Source: Apostichopus californicus
Lineage: Eukaryota; Echinodermata; Holothuroidea; Aspidochirotida; Stichopodidae
NCBI GenBank assembly: GCA_020650975.1
Contig: JAIPMN010007323.1
Location: forward strand, 1 to 26,953
Reading direction: 5' to 3'
DNA: 26,953 nucleotides
Shown: positions 1 to 9,840 of the stretch, one piece after another
Numbering within the stretch: the stretch's first letter is position 1
Layout of the letters: each line of letters starts with the position of its first letter
Made by a program: the position numbers and the translations under genes
Notes under the pieces: generated by a model
What the model was told of the DNA's origin: nothing
Database searches by the model: none
What the model saw: the letters and a program-made list of their open reading frames with translations, nothing else

Positions 1-1050
1 AGTAATATTGAACATTACAGAACATTGGAAATATCAATTTTAGGGGTGGAAAACCTCTATGTTATCATTTCGTGTTGGTTTACTGTGTATTTGCCCATAT
101 ATATATAGAACACACAATTTATGTAACATCATGTAATGCACTGAGTTACATACATATAGTGTGTAAATTGCATTTCCATTTGTATTCAGGGACTACAAAT
201 AAACCATATATACATGTATACATGCAATATACTCGATACTTTCCATCATGTACAGATAAAGCAGAAATGTGACTGGAAGTTTGATTGCAAACTTTATACA
301 AAACCAACTAGATGATTCTTCAACATTTTCCTTACATCTAAGAGATTATAGACCAGACAGTCAATCCCACATGGAGATTCATTACACTCAGGCATGTTGC
401 AGATTATATACGTCTCCTCTGTCAACTGGAATTATGCTTAATTACTTTAATGAAAGATCGGAACTAATTTAGGTGTTTCAATGTCTTGTGACATTATCCA
501 AAGATCGTTCTTAGAACAAATTTACAGAACTGTGTGTAATATCTGCTACCCATTTTAACAGTGCAGAACTAATTAATATTCCATATTTAATAAGTTCTAT
601 ACTGTCACTGTATTTATTTGCATCAAAGACTTGGTTCTTAACATTATATGAACCTGTGTCCTACTGTACATCTAAGATATAGTTTAAATACGTTCATGAA
701 CTTCAGGTCGCAAAGAAAACCAAGAACATATGGTTATAAACTTAGAATAATCTAGTCATGTACGGTTATTGTACCTAATACATGCATTTAGTTATTAAAA
801 TCTATAATTATAAAGATCATGCCATGAACTTCTGTACTTGATACATGACTAGTTCAAGAACATTTGCATAATTATGCATACATTTTCATATACCCATGCA
901 TGTACTTTTGTTATCAGTATACATAGAACCTAGCAAATATGGTCATCCACTCAAATACTTGATATAGGCCTACGCATAGTTCATACAGTACACACATAGA
1001 ATAGTCATCCACTTGAATACTTACAGTTCGTACAGTCGAACTACAGCACT
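1..1050. other. AT-rich non-coding sequence
   Basis: No exon, RNA gene or clear transposon was seen. ORFs of 66-67 aa in the first 470 bases resemble nothing known and have no splice or composition support. A 19-bp direct repeat (GTCATCCACT..AATACTT) lies at 942-960 and 1004-1022. Its 62-bp offset equals the period of the array that follows. Confidence 0.6.
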
Positions 1051-1215
1051 CATTTAAATGAGTATGTGGGACCATGGAATGGTGAGAAAGAATCCCAAGT
1101 TCCATTTGACCACATTTAGATGAGGGTGTGGGACCATGGGAATGGTGGGATAGAATCCTAACTTTCATTTACTACATTTGGTTGAGGTTGTGGGACCTTG
1201 GAATGATGGTTCATT
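1051..1215. repeat. 62-bp tandem repeat, about 2.7 copies
   Basis: Units starting CATTT lie at 1051, 1113 and 1175. Each carries a GTGGGACC(A/T)TGG core followed by GAATGG/GAATGA. The copies differ at many positions, so the array is old. The minus-strand ORF across it is a product of the repeat. Confidence 0.85.
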
Positions 1216-2280
1216 CCAAATAGTGAAAACAAGAGGAAACATTTTGTGAAGCTTTCCAACTTAGAATGAAATTCGTCCTTGTGGCCAATTCTTGGCAATT
1301 AAATCAAACACATATTACTAACTCACTTACACTATTAACTTCACTTGACTACAAACATCTGACCAATTGAAATTGTCTTATTTCAGATCAAACTAAAACA
1401 AAGATGCTAATTAATTGCATCGATGAAATATCGTTAAAAGGTTAAACTTTCTGTGATAAAATACAAAGATTGAAGAATAATACTGATATAATTCTTTCAC
1501 TAATTTAAATGATATTGCTACAGTAGAATAAGCAACGAACCATAGATATCAGCCTAGGATGTCAGCATGTGTGAAGTAATTCTGAGTGTCAAGTTTGCTT
1601 TGACAGTCAGCAAGGGTAATTCAAAGCTTAGAATTGATAATTCCCTCTCCTCTTTATCTATCATTGTCAGCCCCTGGTGAATTACTTTTCCTCTAAATGT
1701 TATACTTACAGAGAAAAACCTTTCTCACATTCTCATGTTACAGGCAAAAAAGCCCTCCCAACTGGCAATGAACTTGATACATTTAAGTAATGCATTTTAA
1801 GCAACTGTGTTAAAGACAGACATTACTCCAGTAGAAAAGTTAACACATGAAGCAGATTATGTCAGATGATAGTGGTTAATATCACACGTTATAACTGCCA
1901 GATGGGTATCTGGATTAAGATGTTTAATTGTAAATGGTTGTACTCAACTGGTCTGTCTCCAATGTGTTACTTAATTATTCAGTAGTTGGAAGTGGACCTC
2001 AAATATTGGGCTTGCTGATATATTACCCATTCTCTTATTTATAGAAACATAAGAATTGAAAGATACAGATCCACAAAAATACTTACCGGTGGTTACATTC
2101 ATTGCAAATATAGTTACCTGAGTATACATCTACATCCTAATACTTACATAAGATCCTGAGTGACTGATTCAATTACTCATTATTCACTCAATTGTAATAA
2201 CCCTTACTTAAGATTAAATTTGCCTGCATGCCAAAGCATGTATCTTAGTGATATCAACCTGTAAAAATTATGCAAGATTG
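1216..2280. other. AT-rich non-coding sequence
   Basis: Nothing was recognised. A possible minus-strand mini-exon ending at a good GTAAGT (donor near 2087) was considered and set aside because its peptide does not fit UNC13. Confidence 0.55.
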
Positions 2281-2491
2281 ATGTGACTGCATTTATATAC
2301 TGATATGAAACTGTGAGACTGCCTTCCTGTCTGCTATGACACTATTAGACTAATGCAAAGATCATATGTGACTCCATATATATACTGATATTAAACTGTG
2401 AGACTGCCTTCCTGTCTGATGTGACACTATTAGACTAATGCAAAGATACATGTATATGAAACTGTGGTACTGCTATTAGACTAATTAATGC
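2281..2491. repeat. 85-bp tandem repeat, two full copies and one shortened copy
   Basis: The unit begins ATGTGACT(G/C)C at 2281 and 2366 and contains AAACTGTGAGACTGCC, then TGACACTATTAGACTAATGC. A third, internally shortened copy ends with AATGCAAAGAT near 2491. The first two copies are nearly identical, which suggests a fairly recent duplication. Confidence 0.85.
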
Positions 2492-3390
2492 AAAGATTGT
2501 ATGTAGTTGTAAATGCAACGTACAACTAGAACACTTGCATGGGATCGTGCTATGTGACTAACCCATTTATACTACTGTATATTGCACAAGGTCATTTGTG
2601 ATTTACTGTCTACTTTGAGTTCATGGGATGACCACTTAAAACCAAACATACATACAAAATATAAAATAAAGAAAGAGGTTTGTAGATGTGATTATCTTCC
2701 GGAGGTTTTGGGGGGTACGAGGAAGGGAGAATAGATATCAAGCCAAGGCTGGCTTATGACAACAGCATTTTACTCTGTAATTTCACAGAGTGAATAAGTA
2801 GAACATTGCCTTGATTTTATCACCACATTTTACCCCTTTTATCCTCATATGGTGAAATCTTTTTATTTAATTTAAAATGGTGAGGAAAGCAAGAAAATGG
2901 GACAGAGCTGTCTAATTTTCCTCCCAAGGTATGGCTGAAATAGATGATTCTCTACTGTAGGGGCCAACGGAAGAGAACAGCAAATCCCAGCTTGATGCTC
3001 AAAATTTACTGCAATAAGGGTATTTCAGTTGGTCATTTTGTATGGAGATAATCACATGAGACCTACTGTTAGATTGAGAAAAATAGTGAATTGTTATAAA
3101 CTTTTGCAGAATTTTGAGATTTGGATGAAATTTTGAGAGTGCTAAATTTATCAAACAGAGAGCAAAAACATCTCTGTCATTGAAATGTTCACACTCTTCA
3201 ATTGGTGGGGTCACTTACAGAGAGGGTCTGAAACAAAAAAGGTCTAATAAAAAAAGGGACATTCTCTTCATTCCCTTGTAAAGGAGTGTGATTTTACAGG
3301 TTTCTGAGTGGTGGCAGTTTAACAGTAACAGGAAACAAATCACAGAACTCACTGATGCAATGGAAGTTAATAGTTAATCCTACAGAGAGA
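2492..3390. other. AT-rich non-coding sequence
   Basis: No supported feature. The 71-aa minus-strand ORF at 2999-3214 matches no family I know and has no flanking splice signals of note. Confidence 0.55.
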
Positions 3391-3808
3391 CTCCACCACA
3401 TAGCACAAATGGGCCACTGTGTCTGAGTCATATTGGGATATATTGTACAGAGACTACCACATAGCACAACTCAGCATTATATGAACATATGGGCCACTGT
3501 GTCTGCGTCATATTGGGACATATTGTACATCTGGAGAGACTAAATACCACATAGCAAAAATCAGCATTATATGAACAGATTTGGGCCACTGTGTCTGAGT
3601 CATATTGGAACATGTTGTACAGAGAGACTTTACCACATAGCACAAATCAGCATTATATGAGCAAATTTGGGCCACTGTGTCTGAGTGATATTGGAACATG
3701 TTGTACAGAGAGACTTTACCACATAGCACAAATCAGCATTATATGAGCAAATTTGGGCTACAGGGACAATGACATGGGCCACTGTGTCTGAGTCATATTG
3801 GGACATAT
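3391..3808. repeat. 80-106 bp tandem repeat, five copies
   Basis: The key segment GGGCCACTGTGTCTG recurs at 3411, 3491, 3583, 3669 and 3775, alternating with TACCACATAGCACAAATC and CAGCATTATATGA. Spacings are 80, 92, 86 and 106 bp, so the unit has gained short insertions. The overlapping minus-strand ORFs (3428-3729) simply translate the repeat and are not genes. Confidence 0.9.
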
Positions 3809-4090
3809 ATATTGTAAGCTTTCATTGCCAAGATAATACGAAGGTACACAAAAGACTTCTCATTGGTGCAAATGTGGGAGGCTCTGCTGTGAAATAAACT
3901 GCAGACTATAACATACTGAATGTCAGGCCCTTGAGCAGATAGATACATGAAATGGTAAACTGATTTGGTGTAATCTAAGCAACAAAATTGTAGCAAGAAT
4001 TTGAAGATTGCATCGTGTAGATATTTCATGTAAAGATAGTAGAAAGAAAGGTAGAAGGACATTAAGAATGATTTAAAGATCTGCTTTATT

Positions 4091-4416
4091 GGCTCCAATT
4101 ATAGCACGCTATAGCTAGGAAAGTTTTGTGATTACGTAATTGACCTGCCATGGTCGTAAATCGACCTCAGGCTCTACAATTAGCCTGCATAGCTTCTTAA
4201 CACCATTAGGGAGCTTTGTGTAAACACTGTGTGAAAATATGTTCAGGTCTACAGTGAAGTTAATCATACAGTGTTCACACAAAGACCCCCATACAAGAAA
4301 AAATATGTGGCAGGTGTTGCAGACTAATTGGTAAAATGAGGTCATTTTACGACCAAGGCAGGTCAATTATGTAATCTCAAGAAACTTTTCAATGATAGTG
4401 TGCTGTAGTTGGGGTC
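4091..4416. mobile_element. Palindromic MITE (fold-back element), 326 bp, TATT target duplication
   Basis: The left end GGCTCCAATTATAGCACGC (4091 on) is matched in reverse complement by the right end (GACCCCAACTACAGCACAC read from 4416). The match continues inward through ATTACGTAATTGACCTGCC / ATTACATAATTGACCTGCC and, more weakly, almost to the centre, where CTTTGTGTAAACACTGT pairs with ACAGTGTTCACACAAAG. The sequence TATT flanks both ends (4087-4090 and 4417-4420), as a 4-bp target duplication would. There is no coding capacity; the 83-aa minus ORF is the palindrome read through. Superfamily not assigned. Confidence 0.82.
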
Positions 4417-5390
4417 TATTCAGCAGACCTTTAACACAGAGTTCAAGGATAAGCAACTTAAACAATCACTTCCAAAAGTGTCTAGAAGGGGTTTCTCTCA
4501 ATGATGAATGTGTTATAAATTAGTCACCAACACTGTACAAATTGCAAACATTCTCCACAGTGATGATCAAAGTGAAAAAATCCCCAGCAAAGTCTTTCAT
4601 AGTTTTGGTGTTGCCTGCATTGTGTTAATTATGAAGGTATAGGTCATGATAACCTATCACATTATCATAGGTTAGGATATGAAGTAGAAATGTCAGGGAG
4701 CATCCCGATTGAAGGTCAGAGCGAAACTAAACAGAATCTTCATCTCACGCTTCCTTTACCATAATTGCTTAAAATTGTCGGCATTTTTGTTGTCATCAAA
4801 ACTTCGACGGGCTTGTTTTTGTCCAAGCTGGCATTGTGAGGGATGACACAAGGTGAAAACTAATCAATTATTGGTCGAGCCACTCTTCAGGTAGAACTGG
4901 CTACTGTCTATGTATGAGTTGTGCAAGCTTCAGGCTGTGTAATAAACTATGACATCAGGTGTCAAAAGGATGTGGTTTATTCACAGCAATTGCCTTTATA
5001 AACAGCTTTTATTATTTTGTAATTCGATTCTTCGGCTTGTCAAAAATCGATCAGTGAAGACACCCCACCAATAACTATGCTTGCTTTCATACTGTGACTT
5101 TGACAATATTTGACATAACTAGTCCGAAGTTCTTAAATTTAATGGAATTTAAGGTCTCACAGTCCATTCTCCTCCAGGATATGTACATTTCAAATGGTAA
5201 GATGTAGAGATTATTTACCCTAAAAGGCTCAGGAAAATCCTTGGATTCGAGTTACCTTTACTTACTTACGTAGTTGAGGTTGAAAGTATAGAGAACAGAG
5301 GTCTTCTATCAGCTAAAACTCAGTTATATAGCTGAGGTTAATGCCATAAAATCATAGCTGACTACTTTACTTAATGGCATGCAGCTTTTA
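4417..5390. other. Non-coding sequence, no supported feature
   Basis: A short hairpin AACCTAT/ATAGGTT lies near 4650-4672. A weak inverted pair (TTATTGGT...TCTTC near 4870, GAAGA...ACCAATAA near 5057) is too degenerate to call an element. Confidence 0.5.
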
Positions 5391-5420
5391 CCCCCCCCTC
5401 CCCCCTCCCCCCCTCCACCA
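5391..5420. repeat. C-rich low-complexity tract
   Basis: Runs of C separated by single T or A over 30 bp. In the UNC13 transcript sense (minus strand) this is a G-rich tract with several G-runs, so an RNA G-quadruplex is possible. Confidence 0.85.
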
Positions 5421-5507
5421 CTCCTTCTGATGAACGGAGACAGACACTGATTTATCAACGATATAACTAAATAATAAATATAATACTAGGTAAAGTAGCA
5501 TTTCATA

Positions 5508-6114
5508 ATTCTTATAATAACTCTATTAAATGTATGGTATAAGAAGTTATAAAAACTCAAATTGCATATGGTATAACAAATTAGAATAACTCTATTTATT
5601 TATGGTATTACTCTATTGATGTATGGTTTAACATACTCTATTTGTGTATGGTATAACATGTTAAAATAATACCATTAATGTATGATATAACAAGTTATAA
5701 TAACTCTATTTGTGTATGGTATAACTAGTTATAACAACTTTATTCATATATGGTATATAACAAGTTCTAATAACTCTATTCATGTATGGTATAACAAGTT
5801 ATAATAACTCTAGATATCATGTGTGGTATAACAAGTTATACTTACTCTATTCATGTATGGTATAACAAGTTATAATAACTCTATGGGTGTATGGTATAAC
5901 AAGTTATACTAACTCTATTCATGTATAGTATAACAAGTTATAATAACTCTAGATATCATGTGTGGTATAACAAGTTATACTAACTCTATTCATGTATGGT
6001 ATAACAAGTTATACTTACTCTATTCATGTATGGTATAACAAGTTACAATAGCTCTATTCATCTATGGTATAACAACTTATAATAACTCTATATTCATGTA
6101 TGATATAACAAGTA
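5508..6114. repeat. 34-bp minisatellite, about 18 copies, next to the UNC13 donor site
   Basis: The consensus unit reads approximately CTCTATTCATGTATGGTATA followed by ACAAGTTATAATAA. Copies near 5790-6060 are close to identical, and those at 5508-5700 are more diverged, as expected when turnover is concentrated at one end. A few units carry AGATATCATGTGTGG in place of ATTCATGTATGG, giving a variant spaced among the normal units. The last unit ends at about 6114; the exon begins at 6127. Confidence 0.93.
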
Positions 6115-6126
6115 ATTGGTTCTTAC

Positions 6127-6244
6127 CTCACTGGACTGTTTAATGTTCAAGAGTGGTATCCAAGCTGTTCCTAGAAGTGTATCCCATATTAGTCCTTTGG
6201 TCCAGAGCTCAACCACAAGACCACCATCTAACTGGTCAGTTTCA
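6127..6244 (-). CDS. UNC13: UNC13 (Munc13) exon, second half of the C2A domain
   Basis: This 118-nt internal exon reads on the minus strand as 1 nt plus 39 codons, ending in phase 0. It contains [18 protein letters not shown] and then LGTAWIPL, ending in IKQSSE. This is the hallmark of the UNC13 C2A domain (from memory LDLGL.VEVWNKGLIWDT, GTVWIPL, IRQSNE). The acceptor is CTTTGTTCTTTAG just above 6244. The donor is GAG|GTAAGA, with GT at 6126-6125. The first base completes the Phe codon begun by the exon at 23120-23219, so the two exons are adjacent in the mRNA. The next piece of the domain (family: EEGPGEWL...) was not found in 1-6126. A minisatellite ends 12 bp beyond the donor. The substitutions relative to vertebrates (for example GG for LG, LN for RT) are what divergence within the family would give; no frame damage is seen. 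Confidence 0.95.
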
Positions 6245-6250
6245 CTAAAG

Positions 6251-6744
6251 AACAAAGAAACAGAAAAACTCTTCAGCATTCTGCAATTATTTCAAGTAAA
6301 CCAAACGTTTGATTCCAAAATATTCTGCGACATTCTTCAACTTCAAGATTACAAATGATTGCAATCTAGTGTTTTGCAACTTAATTAATAGTAATATATT
6401 CAAGGTGTTTGGCCACTCTCAAGATGACTGTTAAAACATAGCTGTTGAATGAATTCAAATATATTTAGACATGCATTGCAATAAACTTATTCTGGTACAT
6501 TTTGTAACATAAAAGGGTAAAATATTTGAGAAGTTATGTTTAATATTCTTTAATTCCTGCTATTCTTACAGCTTACTCTGCAAAGCTCTCCTTCTATAAC
6601 CAAAACAAAGAAAGTGCAGTTACCATTTATAACATGAATAGTGTCAGTTCCTATTTAATTGTACCTATATTTCTTCTTTTTTTCTTAAAATAAAATAAAA
6701 TTGTTAGCAAACTGCTTATCCAGTAGAGAGCCTGTGTAAGAGAA
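6251..6744. other. AT-rich intron sequence
   Basis: This flanks the acceptor of the 6127-6244 exon. The polypyrimidine tract (minus strand TTTCTTTGTTCTTTAG) lies in its first bases. Nothing else was recognised. Confidence 0.6.
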
Positions 6745-7020
6745 TGTGTAAAAGTAAGTTGGTCTGACGTTTCGATCCTAGCAGGATCTTCTTCAAAGGC
6801 TAAATGACAAGTAACAGTAACAGAAGGGACAAAACTTTTTTTCTTCTCTCCATCCCTTGTCTACTAATCCCCTTACATCTATCTCTTTGTGTTCACCAAG
6901 CTCATTAACCTGTCTGTATTCTGTGCGTGCTTTTGTCCCTTCTGTTACTGTTACTTGTCATTTAGCCTTTGAAGAAGATCCTGCTAGTATCAAAACATCA
7001 GACCAACTTACTTTTACACA
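6745..7020. mobile_element. Inverted-repeat element with 90-bp arms, each holding a hammerhead-like motif
   Basis: The left arm 6745-6834 and right arm 6931-7020 are near-perfect reverse complements (TGTGTAAAAGTAAGTTGG... inward to ...CAGAAGGGACAAAA), separated by 96 bp of CT-rich spacer. The few arm differences include two CpG-to-TpG-type changes, as expected of aging methylated DNA. Read outward, the left arm (minus strand) has TTGAAGA at 6796-6790, the hairpin GATCC-TGCTA-GGATC, then GAAA at 6773-6770 and CGTC. The right arm (plus strand, 6969-6995) has the same layout with changes. That order matches a hammerhead core and suggests a Penelope-like or retrozyme end rather than a plain MITE. 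No protein is encoded. Confidence 0.8.
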
Positions 7021-7995
7021 TTTTTTTCTTTAAAAAATGAAACAACTCAAATGAAAAAACCTTTTTACTCGAGGCCAAACACCAAGTCTTCCTGTGGTTA
7101 CTTGCCATTTAGTAAAGCTGAAGTTTAATTGTTCGCTGTTGTCAGTAATTTTGGCTAACTGTTGACTTGCTTAAAATTCACATTAATATCATCAAAGCAA
7201 TAAATGCTTCATCCAAATACAATTTTTTTCCAAGTTTAGATTCTTATCGTACCCTCTGATGATCTGTTAAGCACCATAAAGAGCAATAGGTCCCATACAT
7301 ACATTGAAAGTACGACATTTTATCAATGTTGCCTTTCTTAACATATCATGTGTACACGCAACTAATAGTCACACACATACATACAAATGCATTGATACAC
7401 ACACACACATTGACTTGATTGCAAAGGTTTTCTTGTCTTGCAGTTCTAAGTTTTAGACAAGTATAGACAATAAGATTGTATGCACATCTTTACAACAGTT
7501 GTTGTTGTTGTTGCTTAAATTTACAGAAAACATCGTTACAAATACTTTTCATAATTTCAACAGAAATACATTTTAAAATCTAAAACAGAAGTAGAAAATA
7601 TCACTAACACAAACAGTTTTATAAATTTGGATGCTACAGTGCCATCCATGTATCAATGCAAAAGTTTAGCCTCTGGTAACTTCCTTAATTAGAAATATCT
7701 AATATTCCAAGCAAAAAAACATCTGGAGAAGATTACAAAACAGAAAAATGATAATAATTGATAGCTTCAAGGAAGAATAAATATTTTGGGGTCATCCTTG
7801 AACTTGTCGTATATCACTTCTAAGTTTTCCTGGAGCTGTAGAATCTAGATGACCATATTGTCTGTAAAGATTGATCATCAGCCAAGAACAGCTATATCAC
7901 TCATCTGACTTTCAATGGAATTACCATGTAAAATACAAAAAATACAACTTTTATAGTAACAAACAATCTTCAATCAACACTTTTTTTTTATTGAC
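7021..7995. other. AT-rich intron sequence with short simple repeats
   Basis: Contains a (CA)n stretch near 7399-7410, a (GTT)5 run at 7498-7513 and a T-run at 7981-7989. No gene or transposon was recognised. Confidence 0.6.
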
Positions 7996-8060
7996 AGGGG
8001 AGGGATTAGGTGGGAGGGATAAGGTTGGAGGGATGAGGTGGTGGTGGTGGGAGAGGGGTT
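7996..8060. repeat. G-rich imperfect repeat (GGAGGGAT/GGTGG)
   Basis: Many G-runs of 2-4 in a GGGAGGGAT-like pattern followed by (GGT)n. The plus strand could form a G-quadruplex; in the UNC13 transcript sense it is C-rich. The 63-aa plus-strand ORF ending here is spurious. Confidence 0.8.
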
Positions 8061-8660
8061 AATGGGAGGTATTGAGGATTGGTTGCATTAGAATTTAGCT
8101 GGATCAAAGAGAGCTCATCTTACAGATATGGGTATAGAAGAAGAGGTGAATGTAAGAAGTAAATGGAAACAAAGAAGCTTGAAGTAGGAAGAATGACTGG
8201 ACTCCATTCAGTTTTGGAAGATTTAAACAAGGAAAGCATATAGGAATAAAGGTTTGGCATCGGTAAAAGAATGTTACTCATTTAAAGATCAACGCTGAGT
8301 TAACTTGTGTCCTTGCATGTATTCAGTCTTAAATCTTAAAGCACTCGCATTTCTTTGCCAGTAGATATAAAGAACATCAACAAATAAGTTCGGTCACATT
8401 CGTCGGTCAAAAAATCACACAATTTTGGTACAGGTAGCTCTGGGTAACTGCTTATTTGTCGGCAAATATTATTGGGCTGCTACCATAGTTTATAAGCCCG
8501 TATATAGTAAAAGATATGAATTTAGAAAACTGTCAGTTATGGGAACTTGATTTTTAGCCAGTAGTTTTTTCAAGCACTCGTATATTCTAGCATTGTTGCT
8601 AAATCGTGAAATTTTAAGTCTGCAGTGAGAAGGGCAAACTAGAATCCATCCGAAAGCTCT
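8061..8660. other. Intron sequence, nothing recognised
   Basis: No supported ORF, RNA or repeat in this stretch. Confidence 0.5.
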
Positions 8661-9122
8661 ATTAATGTATAGTAGATTCATTATTGATTGTAGCATCATA
8701 AGATTCAAGCACCTCTTGCTACTACCCACCTATTGGAAATATATATATTTTATTATATATTATATATTTTATTATTTTATATTAATGTATAGTAGATTCA
8801 TTAATATTGATTGTAGCATCATAAGATTTAAGCACCTCTTGCTACTACCCACCTATTGGAAATATTATATATATATATATATATATATTATTATATTTAT
8901 TATTTTATATTAATGTATAGTAGATTCATTAATATTGATTGTAGCATCATAAGATTCAAGCACCTCTTGCTACTACCCACCTATTGGAAATATTATATAT
9001 ATATATTTTATTATATATTAAATATTTTATTATTTTATATTAATGTATAGTAGATTCATTCTTGATTGTAGCATCATAAGATTCAAGCATTCTCTTTCTA
9101 CTACCCACCTATTGGAAATATT
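8661..9122. repeat. 120-130 bp tandem array, four copies, with AT-microsatellite linkers
   Basis: Each unit begins ATTAATGTATAGTAGATTCA at 8661, 8781, 8909 and 9039 and contains TTGTAGCATCATAAGATT(C/T)AAGCA, then CTACTACCCACCTATTGGAA. The units are joined by TATATA/ATTTTATT linkers of variable length, which account for the changing period. The last unit has no linker and differs slightly (TTCTTGATTG, TCTCTTTCTA). The plus-strand ORFs here repeat the same peptide and are not genes. Confidence 0.92.
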
Positions 9123-9805
9123 TTTAACCACTTATTCATGATTACAGCTTTATGTGAACAATAAATGCCCAAAATGGGCATCTTCTTGTAATCTTAGCAT
9201 TTTCTTGTAGATTAACGTGCAGTCATATACCTTACTGTACCCAAGAGTCACATCTATGTTAATGACATTACTTTCTATCATATTTGAGTTTCCCTCCATC
9301 ACATTGGTCATAAGTAGTAAAATGGCACTTGTCATCATTTTAATTGTTTTTCAAAAATATCCAGCACGACAACCTCTAATTAAATATACTCGTGGAAACA
9401 CTGTTAAATTGTTCATGTGGACTCCAATACTGTCCAGCTTTGTATTAACCTCCGGTTGATAAACTAACATGTATAGTGTGGAGTTTAATTTGTACTATGC
9501 CGTCCAGCCACAACTTGTCAAAGTATGAATGTCTGACAAAGTTCATACTGGAAACATAATGACATGTTGTCCTATTTAGATATTATTTAAAACTAGGTTA
9601 TGTGTACACGTGTGTTAAAGTCGGATCGAAGCTTTATGGAGACAATAAGGACTATTACAGTAAGTTCATTTTCATTCACATAAGCAAAATACGTTTGATT
9701 ATTCAGACATCCGTTCAGCTGCTTGTGATATAACGTTCTATCGTAGAACATGCACGATGCATGTCATCGCCGTGGGTTGAACATCGCATCTGACGATCAT
9801 CGCAT
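9123..9805. other. Intron sequence, becoming CpG-richer toward its end
   Basis: Two overlapping 62-80 aa ORFs on opposite strands (9150-9459) look like chance. A perfect 6-bp hairpin GTTCTA-TCG-TAGAAC lies at 9735-9749. From about 9720 CpG content rises, which fits a young insertion ending near the motif at 9806. Confidence 0.5.
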
Positions 9806-9840
9806 CTGATGAAAGTCATACATTCTCTATGTGACTGAAA
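9806..9840 (+). ncRNA. Hammerhead-ribozyme-like core, probably a retroelement relic
   Basis: CTGATGA (9806-9812) is followed by a hairpin with arms AGTC (9814-9817) plus ACAT (9820-9823), loop TCTCT, arms ATGT plus GACT (9829-9836), then GAAA (9837-9840). This is the conserved hammerhead order CUGANGA - stem II - GAAA. A nearby CATCGCATCTGACGA at 9783-9797 repeats the sequence before the core. I could not pair convincing stems I and III or place a cleavage site, so catalytic activity is doubtful. Hammerheads of this kind are known in Penelope-like elements and retrozymes; attribution here is inference. Confidence 0.45.

Noticed and set aside
2083-2125. Possible minus-strand mini-exon ending in ACCACCG|GTAAGT
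   Set aside because: The donor is good, but the encoded peptide (VTIFAMNVTT) does not match the expected UNC13 continuation and would leave phase 1.
3428-3729. Overlapping minus-strand ORFs with repeated peptides
   Set aside because: Two frames both stay open because of the 80-bp tandem repeat; not a repeat protein gene.
4866-5080. Possible inverted-repeat element (TTATTGGT..TCTTC / GAAGA..ACCAATAA)
   Set aside because: The arms match at too few positions and no target duplication is visible.
5155-5190. Minus-strand PGGEW resembling the UNC13 continuation GPGEW
   Set aside because: No acceptor just before it, a stop soon after (TAA), and the following residues do not match the family.
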